This document shows positions 17,310 to 26,377 of a stretch of 64,000 bases of DNA, piece by piece. This stretch comes from Allobosea sp. AAP35 (GTDB lineage Bacteria > Pseudomonadota > Alphaproteobacteria > Rhizobiales > Beijerinckiaceae). The notes below the pieces were generated by a model that was not told the origin of the DNA, searched no databases, and saw only the letters and a program-made list of their open reading frames with translations. The DNA lies in assembly GCF_001295925.1 (NCBI RefSeq), contig NZ_LJHQ01000024.1:93218-157217 (forward strand), in the 5' to 3' direction. The position numbers and the translations under genes were made by a program. Each line of letters opens with the position of its first letter. The stretch's first letter is position 1.

Positions 17310-19049
17310 TCATGTCGATTTCACCAGGCCGGAAAAGCCCGCGACCGCCAGCAGGCTGAGCGCCCACCCGATGATCGCCTGGAAATAGAAGTAGTTGATC
17401 GCGACCCTGCCATGACGGCCGATCGGATCCGGCCGCCAGAAGGATTTCTGGCCGAGATCGAGCACGGGCAAAAGCGTGTCGAGCGAGTAGAACCAGGGGT
17501 TGAATGCGGGGTAGCTCGAGGCTTCGCCCTGCTCGCGATAGCAGGCGAGCTGCGTCTGGCCCGGCGCCGCGCGTCCTGGCGCGGCTTGCGGCGGCGCGCC
17601 GAGCAACCGTTGCTGCGTGCGCTCGACGCCGCATAGCGTCCATTCCGGCGCGCGCAGCACGACGGCGCTGTTGGGCTTGAAGGCCCCCGCCGCCTCGGCC
17701 ATGCCGAAGATGCCGACGCCCAGGAGCCAGAACAGGATCAGCCAGACGAAGGCGAGCAGCGGCTGGCGGCCATAGACCAGCGTCGCGGCCAGGAAGCCGT
17801 CGGTCAGCGTCAACGCTGCGCGCCAGAGTGGATTTTTCGCCCGCGCCCGCCGCGCCCGCCGCTGCAGCCGCTCCTTGACGATCAGGACGGCGCGCGCATC
17901 CTCGCCATGGCCCATCTCGCGGAACACGGCGGCGAGCTGCTCGTAGGGCTGCGGCCAGAAATCCTCGCCCCAGCGTTCGGGCGCCTGGCGCGAGAGCCAG
18001 TCGAGCCGGCTTGCCGCATCGACGGGGGCGGCGATGAAGGCGCCGTAGCGGCAGCGGTTGAGCAGCAGTTCACCGTGCGCCGGCCAGGACGCCACCTCGT
18101 CATGGATGGTGCCGATCGAGGCGCCGGTCATCGACAGGGCACCCGTGACGGACGCCTCGCCGCGCAGGAAGAAAGCGCCCTTGACCGACGCGCGGCTAAG
18201 GTCGAGCGCCATCGCGCCGGCGTTGTTCAGCGTCGCGCCGCTGCAATCGAGATCGCCGCCGGTCACGCAGGCGATAAGCCGCACCTCGCCCTCGGTCCGG
18301 GCCCGTCGCAGCACGACGCTGCCGCCGAACTCGGCCTCGGACCCATCGATGGCCAGGCTCTCGACGCCCTCGATCAGCGCACCGGCGCCATCGAGATCGG
18401 CCGCGATCCGCGCGCCCGCCAAGCCGATCGAGCCGCGCAGGATCGCGCCCCGGATGAGGAGATTGCGCAGTTCGATCGCATCGGCGTCGATGGCATGGCC
18501 GCTGGCGACGCGGATCGTCGCGCCATCGCATTCAAGGTTTCCGCCCAGCCGCGACTGCGCGATGGCGATCTCGCCATTCACCTGCGCGCCGCGCAGATAG
18601 ACGCCGCCACGCGCTTCCAGACGTTCAGCCTCGAGCCCGGGCAGCGAGGACCCGTCGAGGAAGAGCCGGTTGATGATCGCCGCGCGCAGGATCGGCGTCG
18701 CCTCGAAATGGCAGTCGATCAGCCCGATGTCGCGGAAGACATGGCAGGCTTCGAGATCGAGCGTGTCGACGATCCAGGCGCCGGTGATGCGGATGCCCTT
18801 CTCATGGGGACGGCAACCCGGTTCGCCGCCGAGCATCAGGAACCGCAGAAAGGCGGCCCTGACGACTCGGCTTGGATCGGGGGCTGTCGGCCGGCTGCCG
18901 TCGCCGAGGCGGTCATAGGTGCCGCTGAGCAGCCGGGCGACGACCTCCTCCTCCGCCGGGAGCAGCGGCTGGAAGTCGGCGAGCCTGGCGGTCGCGAGCG
19001 CCCATTGCGTTCGCTCCGCCATCGGGCCGCCGGCTCCGGGGCCGATCAT
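17310..19049 (-). CDS. membrane protein with pentapeptide-like repeat domain, function unknown
   Basis: The 579-aa protein is not assigned to a function. Residues about 85-330 form successive segments ending in small and hydrophobic residues around LxGA/GAxI patterns, consistent with a beta-helix of pentapeptide-like repeats. Residues about 440-475 are a hydrophobic hairpin. Near the C terminus comes an aromatic loop with NPWFYSLDTLLPVLDLGQ and a final helix. Similar proteins are often labelled membrane-associated oxidoreductase without evidence. The ATG at 19049 overlaps the DUF1269 gene stop by 4 bp; an alternative ATG lies at 19022. It sits between a DUF1269 protein and a patatin in one transcript. 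Confidence 0.75.
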   Translation of the reverse strand: MIGPGAGGPMAERTQWALATARLADFQPLLPAEEEVVARLLSGTYDRLGDGSRPTAPDPSRVVRAAFLRFLMLGGEPGCRPHEKGIRITGAWIVDTLDLEACHVFRDIGLIDCHFEATPILRAAIINRLFLDGSSLPGLEAERLEARGGVYLRGAQVNGEIAIAQSRLGGNLECDGATIRVASGHAIDADAIELRNLLIRGAILRGSIGLAGARIAADLDGAGALIEGVESLAIDGSEAEFGGSVVLRRARTEGEVRLIACVTGGDLDCSGATLNNAGAMALDLSRASVKGAFFLRGEASVTGALSMTGASIGTIHDEVASWPAHGELLLNRCRYGAFIAAPVDAASRLDWLSRQAPERWGEDFWPQPYEQLAAVFREMGHGEDARAVLIVKERLQRRARRARAKNPLWRAALTLTDGFLAATLVYGRQPLLAFVWLILFWLLGVGIFGMAEAAGAFKPNSAVVLRAPEWTLCGVERTQQRLLGAPPQAAPGRAAPGQTQLACYREQGEASSYPAFNPWFYSLDTLLPVLDLGQKSFWRPDPIGRHGRVAINYFYFQAIIGWALSLLAVAGFSGLVKST

Positions 19050-19564
19050 GTCGCAGCCGGCGTCACCGTCTCGCCAGGCGCCGCGGCGGCGAGCGCCTCG
19101 CGGAGCGCCGCTTCCTTGGTCTCGTCGAAGGAGGTGCTCATCAACGTGCCGCCGCTGCCGCGCAGATCGGCAAGCACCTTGTCGGTCGTCATTTTCCGGA
19201 TCAGCAGGAACAGCCCCGCCGTGCCCGGCTGCAGCGCGGCGGCGGCGTCTTTCATGAACTGGTCGTTGATGCCGACATCGGTCAGCTTGCCGCCCAGCGC
19301 GCCCGAAGCCGCGCCCAGCGCCGTGCCCAGAAGCGGCGCCATGAAGATGAAGCCGATCAGCGTGCCCCACAGCGCGCCTGAGGCCGCGCCCGTCGTGGTC
19401 AGGTTGATCAGCTGGTTGAGCTTGATCTGCCCGGCCTCGTCCTTGACCACGACGACGGCGTCGCCGAGCTCGATCAGATATTCGCGCTGCATTGCCAGGA
19501 TCTTCTGGCGGACCTCCTCGGCCTTCTGCTCGGTCGGGAAGGCGATGAAGACCAGATCGCTCAT
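19046..19564 (-). CDS. DUF1269 domain-containing membrane protein
   Basis: The 172-aa protein matches DUF1269. It has an N-terminal soluble part with MSDLVFIAFPTEQKAEEVRQ, a glycine-rich hydrophobic centre (ASGALWGTLIGFIFMAPLLG, then ALGAASGALGGKL) and a soluble C-terminal part. The start at 19564 is supported by an upstream AAGGATAA ribosome-binding site. It lies 58 bp after the second efflux adaptor and is coupled to the next gene. Family members are of unknown function; the glycine-zipper-like centre suggests membrane insertion or oligomerisation. Confidence 0.88.
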   Translation of the reverse strand: MSDLVFIAFPTEQKAEEVRQKILAMQREYLIELGDAVVVVKDEAGQIKLNQLINLTTTGAASGALWGTLIGFIFMAPLLGTALGAASGALGGKLTDVGINDQFMKDAAAALQPGTAGLFLLIRKMTTDKVLADLRGSGGTLMSTSFDETKEAALREALAAAAPGETVTPAAT

Positions 19565-19622
19565 GGACGTTATCCTTGTGTTGAAAGGGACAGTCGCCGC
19601 GTCGGCGAAGATGCCGGTCGGC

Positions 19623-20771
19623 TCAGCCCGGCGCCCGGGCGGCAGTGTTCGCCGCGCTGGCACCGGGAGCCAAAGGCGCGACGCGCTGGCCGGGATGGAG
19701 CGCCTGGACGCCGCCGGCGACGATCGTCTCGCCGGGAACGAGGCCCTGCGACACGACGACATGGTCCGGGTCGAAGCGCAGGATGTCGATCGGGCGCAGG
19801 CTCACGGTCGATGTCGCGGGATCGACGATCCAGACCGCCGGCGCGGTGCCGGACTGGGTCAGGGCCTTGGCGGGGATCGACATGATCGCGGCCGAGGTCG
19901 TCTCGACCGAACCCACCACCGTCGAGCCCAGCCGCATCGCCTCAGGCGGGTCCTGCAGCCCGACCCTGACCTGGAAGGTCCGAGTCACCGGATCGGCCTG
20001 GGGCGCGATCTCGCGAATGCGGCCGATCGCGCTGATCCCCGGCGCCTCCGCCAGCCTGACGGTGACGAGAGGATCGCCAGTTTTGGCCTCCAAAAGCCGC
20101 GCTGGGACGTTGAAGACGGCGTCGCGTCCATCCTCGCGGGCGATCTGGACGATCGCCTGCCCGGGCTGGACAACCTCGCCGGGCTCGGCGCTGCGCGCGG
20201 TCACCACGCCGGCGACGTCGGCGCGCAGATCGGTGAACCCGAGCCTGTCCTGCGCCAGTTCGAGCTGTGCCTCTGCGGTCTCCAGCGCCGCCTGCGCGGT
20301 TTCCTGTGCCTTCTGGGCGGCGTCGAAGCGCGGGCGGGTGGTGAAGCCCTGGCCCATCAGCCGCTCCTGCCGCTCGAAGGTGTTGCGCGCGGTCGCGACT
20401 TCGCCCCGCGCCGCCTCCAGCGCGGCCCTGGCTGCCGTGACGGCGTTCGTCTCGATCGTCCGGTCCAGCTTGGCGACGATCTGGCCCGGCGTGATGCGGT
20501 CGCCGACATTGACGGGCCGCTCTGTGATCCGCCCCGCGATCCGGAAGGCAAGCGACACCGTTTTCTCGGCCTGGATCTCGCCGCTGAGTTCGACGCCGGC
20601 CGCGAGCTTGCTGGCCTCGACCATGACGACCTGGACGGGACGGCCGGCACTCGGGACCGCTTTTTCGGCATTGTCGCAGGCCGCGAGCGCGAGAAGGAGC
20701 GCGACGCTGCAAAGGCGGGGCGCGGATCGACCGTGATGACGGGTGACCATCGTGCTGAACCGGCGGCTCAT
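19623..20771 (-). CDS. RND efflux periplasmic adaptor lipoprotein (second adaptor)
   Basis: The 382-aa membrane-fusion protein has a lipoprotein signal with lipobox LALAAC (Cys near residue 32), a biotinyl-lipoyl/HlyD-like domain (GDRITPGQIVAKLD), a long alpha-helical hairpin rich in Ala/Glu (about residues 110-165), and beta-barrel and membrane-proximal domains (VTRTFQVRVGLQDPPE). It should connect the inner-membrane pump to an outer-membrane channel. It overlaps the pump stop by 4 bp. A related adaptor precedes the pump, so the operon is adaptor-pump-adaptor. Substrate unknown. Confidence 0.92.
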   Translation of the reverse strand: MSRRFSTMVTRHHGRSAPRLCSVALLLALAACDNAEKAVPSAGRPVQVVMVEASKLAAGVELSGEIQAEKTVSLAFRIAGRITERPVNVGDRITPGQIVAKLDRTIETNAVTAARAALEAARGEVATARNTFERQERLMGQGFTTRPRFDAAQKAQETAQAALETAEAQLELAQDRLGFTDLRADVAGVVTARSAEPGEVVQPGQAIVQIAREDGRDAVFNVPARLLEAKTGDPLVTVRLAEAPGISAIGRIREIAPQADPVTRTFQVRVGLQDPPEAMRLGSTVVGSVETTSAAIMSIPAKALTQSGTAPAVWIVDPATSTVSLRPIDILRFDPDHVVVSQGLVPGETIVAGGVQALHPGQRVAPLAPGASAANTAARAPG

Positions 20772-23700
20772 CGTGCAGGCACTCCTGCCGTGACTGAATC
20801 GGGGCCTTTCGCCTTGGCTTCCGCGGCAGGCGAGGCGCCGCCAAAGACGGTGACATAAAGCACCGGCAGCAGGATCAGCGTCAGCACGGTGGCGACGAGA
20901 AGCCCGCCCATGATCGCGAAGGCCATCGGCCCCCAGAACACGGTCGGCGCGATGGGGATCATGCCGAGCACGGTCGAAATCGCCGTGAGCATGATCGGCC
21001 GGAAGCGCGTCGAGGCGGCGTCGAGCGCGGCCTGCGTGATGCTTTTGCCGTCGGCCCGCTCCGCCTCGATCTGGCCGATCAGGATCACCGCATTCTTGGT
21101 GATGATGCCGATCAGCGCGAGCACGCCGAGCAAGGCGACGAAGCCCAGCGGCTTGCCCGAAATCAGGAGGGCGCCGACGACGCCGATCATACCGAGCGGC
21201 GCGATGCTGATCACGATGGCGAAGAGCTTGAAGCTGCGCAGCTCCGCCATCAGCACGGTGAACATGATCAGCAGCATTACCGGCACGACCGCGATCACCG
21301 AGGCCTGCGAGGTCGCGCTCTCCTCGACCGTGCCGCCGGTGGCGATGCCATAGGCCGGCGGCAGCGTCTTGCGCAGTTCGTCGATGCCCGGCGCCAGCGC
21401 GCTGACCACCGTCTCGGGCAGGACGCCGGGCTTGATGTCGGAGGCGACCGTCAACGTCGGAACCCGGTCGCGACGCCAGATCAGCGGGGCGTCGAGATCG
21501 TAGCTGAAGGTGACGAATTGCGAGAGCGGCACCGAGCGGCCGCCGGGCAGCGCCACCTGCATCGTCCGCAGCGTGTCGAGCGAGATGCGGTCGGCGCCTT
21601 GGGCGCGCACAACGACATCGACGAGATAGATGTCGTCGCGCAATTGCGTCACCACCGTCCCGGAGACGACCGTATTGACGATGCCCGCCAGCGCCGCCGA
21701 ACTGAGACCCAGCCGTCGCGCCTCATCCTGATCGACGCGCAGGCGCAGCTCGCGCGCGGGTTCGATCCAGTCGAAATTGACCTGGTCGGTGTGGGGGCTG
21801 GCGGCGACGACCTGCGCCAGCTTCATCGCGATGCTGCGGACCTCGGCGATGTCTGGGCCGGTGACGCGATACTGCACCGGCCAGCCGACCGGCGGCCCGA
21901 GTTCGAGCGGATAAACCCGCGCGATCAGATTGGGGAATTCGGTGGCGAGCCTGGCCTCGAGCTTCTTTTGCAGCCGGTCGCGGGCGGCGACGTCCTTGGC
22001 GACGATCACCGCCTGGTTGAAGAAGTCGTTGGGCAATTGCGCGTTCAGCGGCAGGTAAAAGCGGATCGCGCCGCGCCCGACATAGGTGCTCCAGCGCGCG
22101 ACGTCGGGATCGTCCTTGAGCGCCGCGTCGAAGCGCTTCACCAGGGCCTCGCTGCCATAGATCGAGGCGTTCTGCGGCAGCTTCATGTCGACGAGCAGCT
22201 CGGTCCGGTCCGAGGCCGGGAAGAACTGCCGCGGCACCAAAGGCAAGGCCAGCATCGAGGCCACGAACAGCCCGATGGTGACGGCGATCGTCAGCCAGCG
22301 CACCCGGATCGCGCCGGACAGCATGGAGCGGAAGCCTTGTTCGACGCGACCAGGCCCGGCTGTCTTGCCGGTGGATTTGGGCGCCTTGAGCAGCGCCATG
22401 CCCAGGACGGGCGCGAAGATCACCGCGACGAACCAGGAGACGACCAGCGCGATGCTGACCACGGCGAAGAGCGAGAAGGTGTATTCACCAGCAGAGCTTG
22501 CCGCAAAGCCGATCGGCACGAAGCCCGCGATCGTCACCAGCGTGCCGGCGAACATCGCCACCGCGTATTTCTCGAAGGCGAAGGTCGCGGCCTTCTCCTT
22601 CGGGTCGCCGGCCGCCAGCCGCGTCACCATCGCATCGGTCGTCGTCATCGCGTCGTCGACGAGCAAGGCCAGCGCGATGATCAGCGCGCCCAGCGAAATC
22701 CGCTGCATGTCGATGTTGATGACGTTCATGATGGCGAAGACGACCGCGAGCGTCAGCGGAATCGACAGCGCCACGACGAGGCCCGGCCGCACGCCCAGGC
22801 TGATGAAGCTGATGACGAGGATGATCGCCACCGCCTGCCAGAGCGAGGTCATGAAGTCGTCGATCGCCTCATCGACCGTGACCGACTGGTCGGCCACCAG
22901 CCTCGGCTCGATGCCGACCGGCAGATCGGCCGTGATCCCAGCCATCGCCGCCTTGATATTGGCGCCGAGCGCCAGGATGTCGCCGCCCTCGCGCATGGCG
23001 ATGCCGAGCCCGATCGCCGCCTGGCCGTTGACGCGGAACATCGGCTGCGGCGGATCTGCGAAGCCGCGCTTCACCGTCGCGATGTCGGCCAGCCGCACCA
23101 TGCGGTCGCCCACCGGGAAATTGACGTTGAGCAGATCGTCTTCCGACTGGAAGGCGCCTGAGACCCGCAGCGAGAACTTCTCGTCCTGCGTCTGCACCAC
23201 GCCGGCCGGCCGCACCACGTTCTGGGCCTGCAGCGCGCCCAGCAGAGCCGTGCGGTCGATGCCGAGATTGGCGAGTTCGCGCACCGAGAATTCGATGAAG
23301 ATGCGCTCGTCCTGCGCGCCGATGATCTCGATCTTGGAAACGTCGGGCACCAGTAGGAGCCGCGAGCGGGCGGCCTCGACATGGTCGCGCAGTTCGCGGC
23401 CGGTGAACCCATCGGCGGTGAAGCCGTAAATGATGCCGAAGGTGTCGCCGAAGCGGTCGTTGAAGAACGGCCCCAGCGTACCCGCCGGCAGGGTGTGGCG
23501 GACATCGGCGACGAGGTTGCGGACCTTGAACCAGGTTTCCTGGACCTCGCTTGCCGGCACCGACTGCTTCAGATTGACGAAGATCGTCGTGCGGCCCGGC
23601 GTCGTGAAACTGCGCACGAAATCCAGGCCCGGCGTCTCCTCGATCTGCCGCTCCAGCCGCTCCGTCACCTGCTTGAGCGTGTCCTCCATCGTCGCGCCGG

Positions 23701-23860
23701 GCCAGGCGGCCACGACCACCATCGACTTGATGACGAAGGCCGGGTCCTCGTTGCGGCCGAGCTTGACGAAGGCGAGCACGCCGGCCGCCACCGCCACGAT
23801 CATGAGATAGATCACAACCGAGCGGCTCTTCAGCGCCCATTCTGACAGGTTGAAACTCAT
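20768..23860 (-). CDS. RND efflux transporter permease (AcrB family)
   Basis: The 1030-aa pump has the length and duplicated layout of AcrB-type RND transporters: 12 helices with two large periplasmic loops. Proton-relay acidic residues are seen in TM4 (LALLVDDAMTTTDAM). It exchanges protons for export of hydrophobic compounds in a trimer. It is coupled by 4-bp overlaps to both flanking adaptor genes. There is no outer-membrane factor gene in the operon, so a TolC-type protein encoded elsewhere is presumably used. No TetR-type local repressor is adjacent; the nearest regulator is the AraC gene upstream. Confidence 0.94.
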   Translation of the reverse strand: MSFNLSEWALKSRSVVIYLMIVAVAAGVLAFVKLGRNEDPAFVIKSMVVVAAWPGATMEDTLKQVTERLERQIEETPGLDFVRSFTTPGRTTIFVNLKQSVPASEVQETWFKVRNLVADVRHTLPAGTLGPFFNDRFGDTFGIIYGFTADGFTGRELRDHVEAARSRLLLVPDVSKIEIIGAQDERIFIEFSVRELANLGIDRTALLGALQAQNVVRPAGVVQTQDEKFSLRVSGAFQSEDDLLNVNFPVGDRMVRLADIATVKRGFADPPQPMFRVNGQAAIGLGIAMREGGDILALGANIKAAMAGITADLPVGIEPRLVADQSVTVDEAIDDFMTSLWQAVAIILVISFISLGVRPGLVVALSIPLTLAVVFAIMNVINIDMQRISLGALIIALALLVDDAMTTTDAMVTRLAAGDPKEKAATFAFEKYAVAMFAGTLVTIAGFVPIGFAASSAGEYTFSLFAVVSIALVVSWFVAVIFAPVLGMALLKAPKSTGKTAGPGRVEQGFRSMLSGAIRVRWLTIAVTIGLFVASMLALPLVPRQFFPASDRTELLVDMKLPQNASIYGSEALVKRFDAALKDDPDVARWSTYVGRGAIRFYLPLNAQLPNDFFNQAVIVAKDVAARDRLQKKLEARLATEFPNLIARVYPLELGPPVGWPVQYRVTGPDIAEVRSIAMKLAQVVAASPHTDQVNFDWIEPARELRLRVDQDEARRLGLSSAALAGIVNTVVSGTVVTQLRDDIYLVDVVVRAQGADRISLDTLRTMQVALPGGRSVPLSQFVTFSYDLDAPLIWRRDRVPTLTVASDIKPGVLPETVVSALAPGIDELRKTLPPAYGIATGGTVEESATSQASVIAVVPVMLLIMFTVLMAELRSFKLFAIVISIAPLGMIGVVGALLISGKPLGFVALLGVLALIGIITKNAVILIGQIEAERADGKSITQAALDAASTRFRPIMLTAISTVLGMIPIAPTVFWGPMAFAIMGGLLVATVLTLILLPVLYVTVFGGASPAAEAKAKGPDSVTAGVPAR

Positions 23861-25029
23861 TGTGTCTCGGCCCCGGACAGGCGCACGCGCTGCCCTTCCT
23901 TCAGGAGATTGGCGCCGGCGGTGACGACGATGTCGCCCAGCGCCAGCCCCTTGCCGACAAGCGCGGTGGCGGGATCGCGTGACACCAGATCAAGCTTGCG
24001 CAGCGAGACGGTCAGCGCGGTGGGATCGACGACCCAGACGCCGGTCGCCTGTCCTTGCTGCGTCAGCGCCGTGGCCGGGATCGCGATGCCCGACGCCTCG
24101 CCGCCGCGGATTGCGCCCGACACCGCGGTACCAAGCCGGAAGGAAGCCGGCGGGTCGGCCAGCCCCACGCGCACCCGGAAGGTCCGCGTCACCGGGTCGG
24201 CCTGCGGCGCGACCTCGCGCACATGGCCGCGCACGCTGACGGACGGATCGCTGGCGAGCGAGACGTAGACATTCACGTCGGCGGGGATGGCACGGATCGC
24301 ATCGGCGGGCACTTCGAACACAGCGTCGCGCCCGTCGCGCCGCGCCAGTTGCACGATCATCCGGCCGGCCGCCACGACCTCGGCCGGCTCGGCGCCGACG
24401 CGCGTGACGATGCCCGGCGCATCGGCCTTGAGCGTGGTGAAGGCAACGATGTCCTCGGCGGACCTGACCCGCGCGCGGGCCGCCTCGACCTGGGCGCGCG
24501 CCGCGGTGCGGCCCTGCTCGGCGGCCTCGAAATCGGCCTGCGTGGTGACGGCGCGCGCCAGAAGGTGCTCCTGCCGCTGAAACTGATTGTCCGCCTTGCG
24601 CAGCGCGCCCTCGGCCGCCGTCAGCGCCGCCCGCGCCGCGCGCAGATCGTTGAGTTCGTTTTCAGGATCGAGCCGCGCGACGACCTGCCCCTCGGTGACG
24701 CTGGCGCCGACGCCGACGAGCCGCTCGGCCAGGCGCCCGCCGATGCGGAAGGACAGCGCGGCCTGGTCCTGCGCCTCGATATGGCCGCTGAAGCCGAGAT
24801 CGCCGATCTGGCGCGGCGCCTCGATCGTCGTCGTGCGAACGGTGCGAATGGACGGAGCGGGCGCGGTTTCGGCCTCGCGCTGGCAGCCGCCGGCTGCGAT
24901 GACCAGGGCGCCGAGGCACAGGGCAAGGGGCAGGCGCCTGCGCCGGATCCAGACACGCCCGCTCCGTTCGCCCCCGTCAGCGCTGCCGGCGGCGTGTGCC
25001 CGCCCGTCTTGCCGCGCAAACTTTCGCAT
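23857..25029 (-). CDS. RND efflux periplasmic adaptor lipoprotein (first adaptor)
   Basis: The 390-aa adaptor begins with a basic N terminus, a hydrophobic stretch and a Cys in VIAAGGC, consistent with a lipoprotein. The MFP architecture follows: GASVTEGQVVARLD, a coiled hairpin (about residues 130-185), and QADPVTRTFRVRVGLADPP. It closely parallels the second adaptor (19623-20771), including the shared RDGRDAVF and PQADPVTRTF segments, so the two look like diverged duplicates flanking one pump. The start is set at MRKFARQD (25029), as the preceding frame is not protein-like. Confidence 0.9.
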   Translation of the reverse strand: MRKFARQDGRAHAAGSADGGERSGRVWIRRRRLPLALCLGALVIAAGGCQREAETAPAPSIRTVRTTTIEAPRQIGDLGFSGHIEAQDQAALSFRIGGRLAERLVGVGASVTEGQVVARLDPENELNDLRAARAALTAAEGALRKADNQFQRQEHLLARAVTTQADFEAAEQGRTAARAQVEAARARVRSAEDIVAFTTLKADAPGIVTRVGAEPAEVVAAGRMIVQLARRDGRDAVFEVPADAIRAIPADVNVYVSLASDPSVSVRGHVREVAPQADPVTRTFRVRVGLADPPASFRLGTAVSGAIRGGEASGIAIPATALTQQGQATGVWVVDPTALTVSLRKLDLVSRDPATALVGKGLALGDIVVTAGANLLKEGQRVRLSGAETQ

Positions 25030-25170
25030 CGATCGTCCACTCGCATCGTGACGGGCAGCGTCAGCAACAGACGAGGCGTCTTCGCCTGATCGCGCTCGAC
25101 AACCGGCGTCGCGCCCCATGTCCTGGCATTCGGCGGAAAACTAGCAACAGCGACCCTGAGCCGGATCAGC

Positions 25171-26232
25171 CTAGAATCCCAAATCTGGGCTGTTCATCCC
25201 ATTCTCCCGCCGGCGCTCGCAGGGGCAGGGACCGCGCGTGGGGTCCTCCGGCGCCAGCGGCGCGCGGCTGCGAAAATCCGTCGGGCTGCAGCCATATTCC
25301 CGGCGGAAGGCCCGGCTGAAGGTCGAGTGATCGCGAAAGCCGACCTGGTTGGCGATGGCATGGACCGAGAGCGGCTCGCCTGGAGCGACGAGCGACTGCC
25401 TCGCGAGCGACAGCCTTTCGCGGTTGATGAAATGGGCGACTCCTCCATCGCCATCGAGCAGGCGATAGAGTTTCGAGCGCGACATCGCCAGCAGCCGCCC
25501 GAGCTGTGGCGGCCCGAAATCGGGCGAGGCCATGTGGCGCTGAACCATCAGGCGCGCGCGCTCGACCGTGCTCGACGCCAGCCCCGGCGAAGCTTGGGCG
25601 GCAGCTTCTCCGACCGGCGCGATGCAGGCTTCGATCAGGGCACGCGTTGCGATCGCCAGCTTCTTGGCCTGGTCGGCATGGATATGCGGCGACTGGCTCG
25701 CCAACTGATGCATGAAGCCAGCCAGCAGGGCACCGGGCCCGATCCGCGTGTCGAGACGATGCACGGGCGCCGCCGTCGCGTTGAGACCCTCGAGCCACTC
25801 CCGGGGCATGCACAGCGCCAACCTCTCTTCGTTGGTCACGAAGCGATGCGCCGATTGTTCGAGCGTCGCCAGCGCCAGGCCGACGCGCGGCGAGACGATC
25901 AAAGTCGACCAGTCGTCCGCGCCTCCGCACAGCAGCGCGACGCAAGCCTGGCGCCGGGACCGCGGGGCGCGCAGCAGGCCCGAGACAGGCTGGCCAGCGC
26001 GCCGAACGTCGCGGATCAGGGTCAGATCGCCGAAGCGCCATTCGGTCGCGGCGCCCGGCTCGGCGGACATCCAGGGCGTTGGGGGAATGGGCGCCGGCGC
26101 GAGCTCTCGCATGAACATGTCGTGCTGCGGCGCGGAATTGTCGTGCAGTGCCGAATCGTCCTGCGGCATCGCGAACGGCGAGACGAAAGTTTCTGCAGCG
26201 TAACTGGACTGATCGGTTGCGGACATTGACAT
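25171..26232 (-). CDS. AraC-family transcriptional regulator
   Basis: The 353-aa protein has a C-terminal pair of helix-turn-helix motifs typical of AraC (LGRLLAMSRSKLYRLLDG, then IANQVGFRDHSTFSRAFRRE and YGCSPTDFR). The larger N-terminal domain (AraC-binding-like, about residues 60-230) is probably a sensor. The start at 26232 is supported by a GAGGT ribosome site four bases before the ATG; an upstream ATG at 26262 lacks one. It precedes the efflux operon on the same strand with a 141-bp gap, making it a candidate regulator of that operon (inference). Confidence 0.9.
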   Translation of the reverse strand: MSMSATDQSSYAAETFVSPFAMPQDDSALHDNSAPQHDMFMRELAPAPIPPTPWMSAEPGAATEWRFGDLTLIRDVRRAGQPVSGLLRAPRSRRQACVALLCGGADDWSTLIVSPRVGLALATLEQSAHRFVTNEERLALCMPREWLEGLNATAAPVHRLDTRIGPGALLAGFMHQLASQSPHIHADQAKKLAIATRALIEACIAPVGEAAAQASPGLASSTVERARLMVQRHMASPDFGPPQLGRLLAMSRSKLYRLLDGDGGVAHFINRERLSLARQSLVAPGEPLSVHAIANQVGFRDHSTFSRAFRREYGCSPTDFRSRAPLAPEDPTRGPCPCERRRENGMNSPDLGF

Positions 26233-26377
26233 GGCCACCTCTGTGAGTGCGGATCGTCGCATGCGATGAGTCTTTTGGGCGTCCCGTATTGACGATATGA
26301 AAGATCGTCGGCCTAGCCTTGATGGTCATCAATATCTGAGAAACGGGCTCAAGCCCCGATATAACTCTGCGTCATCC

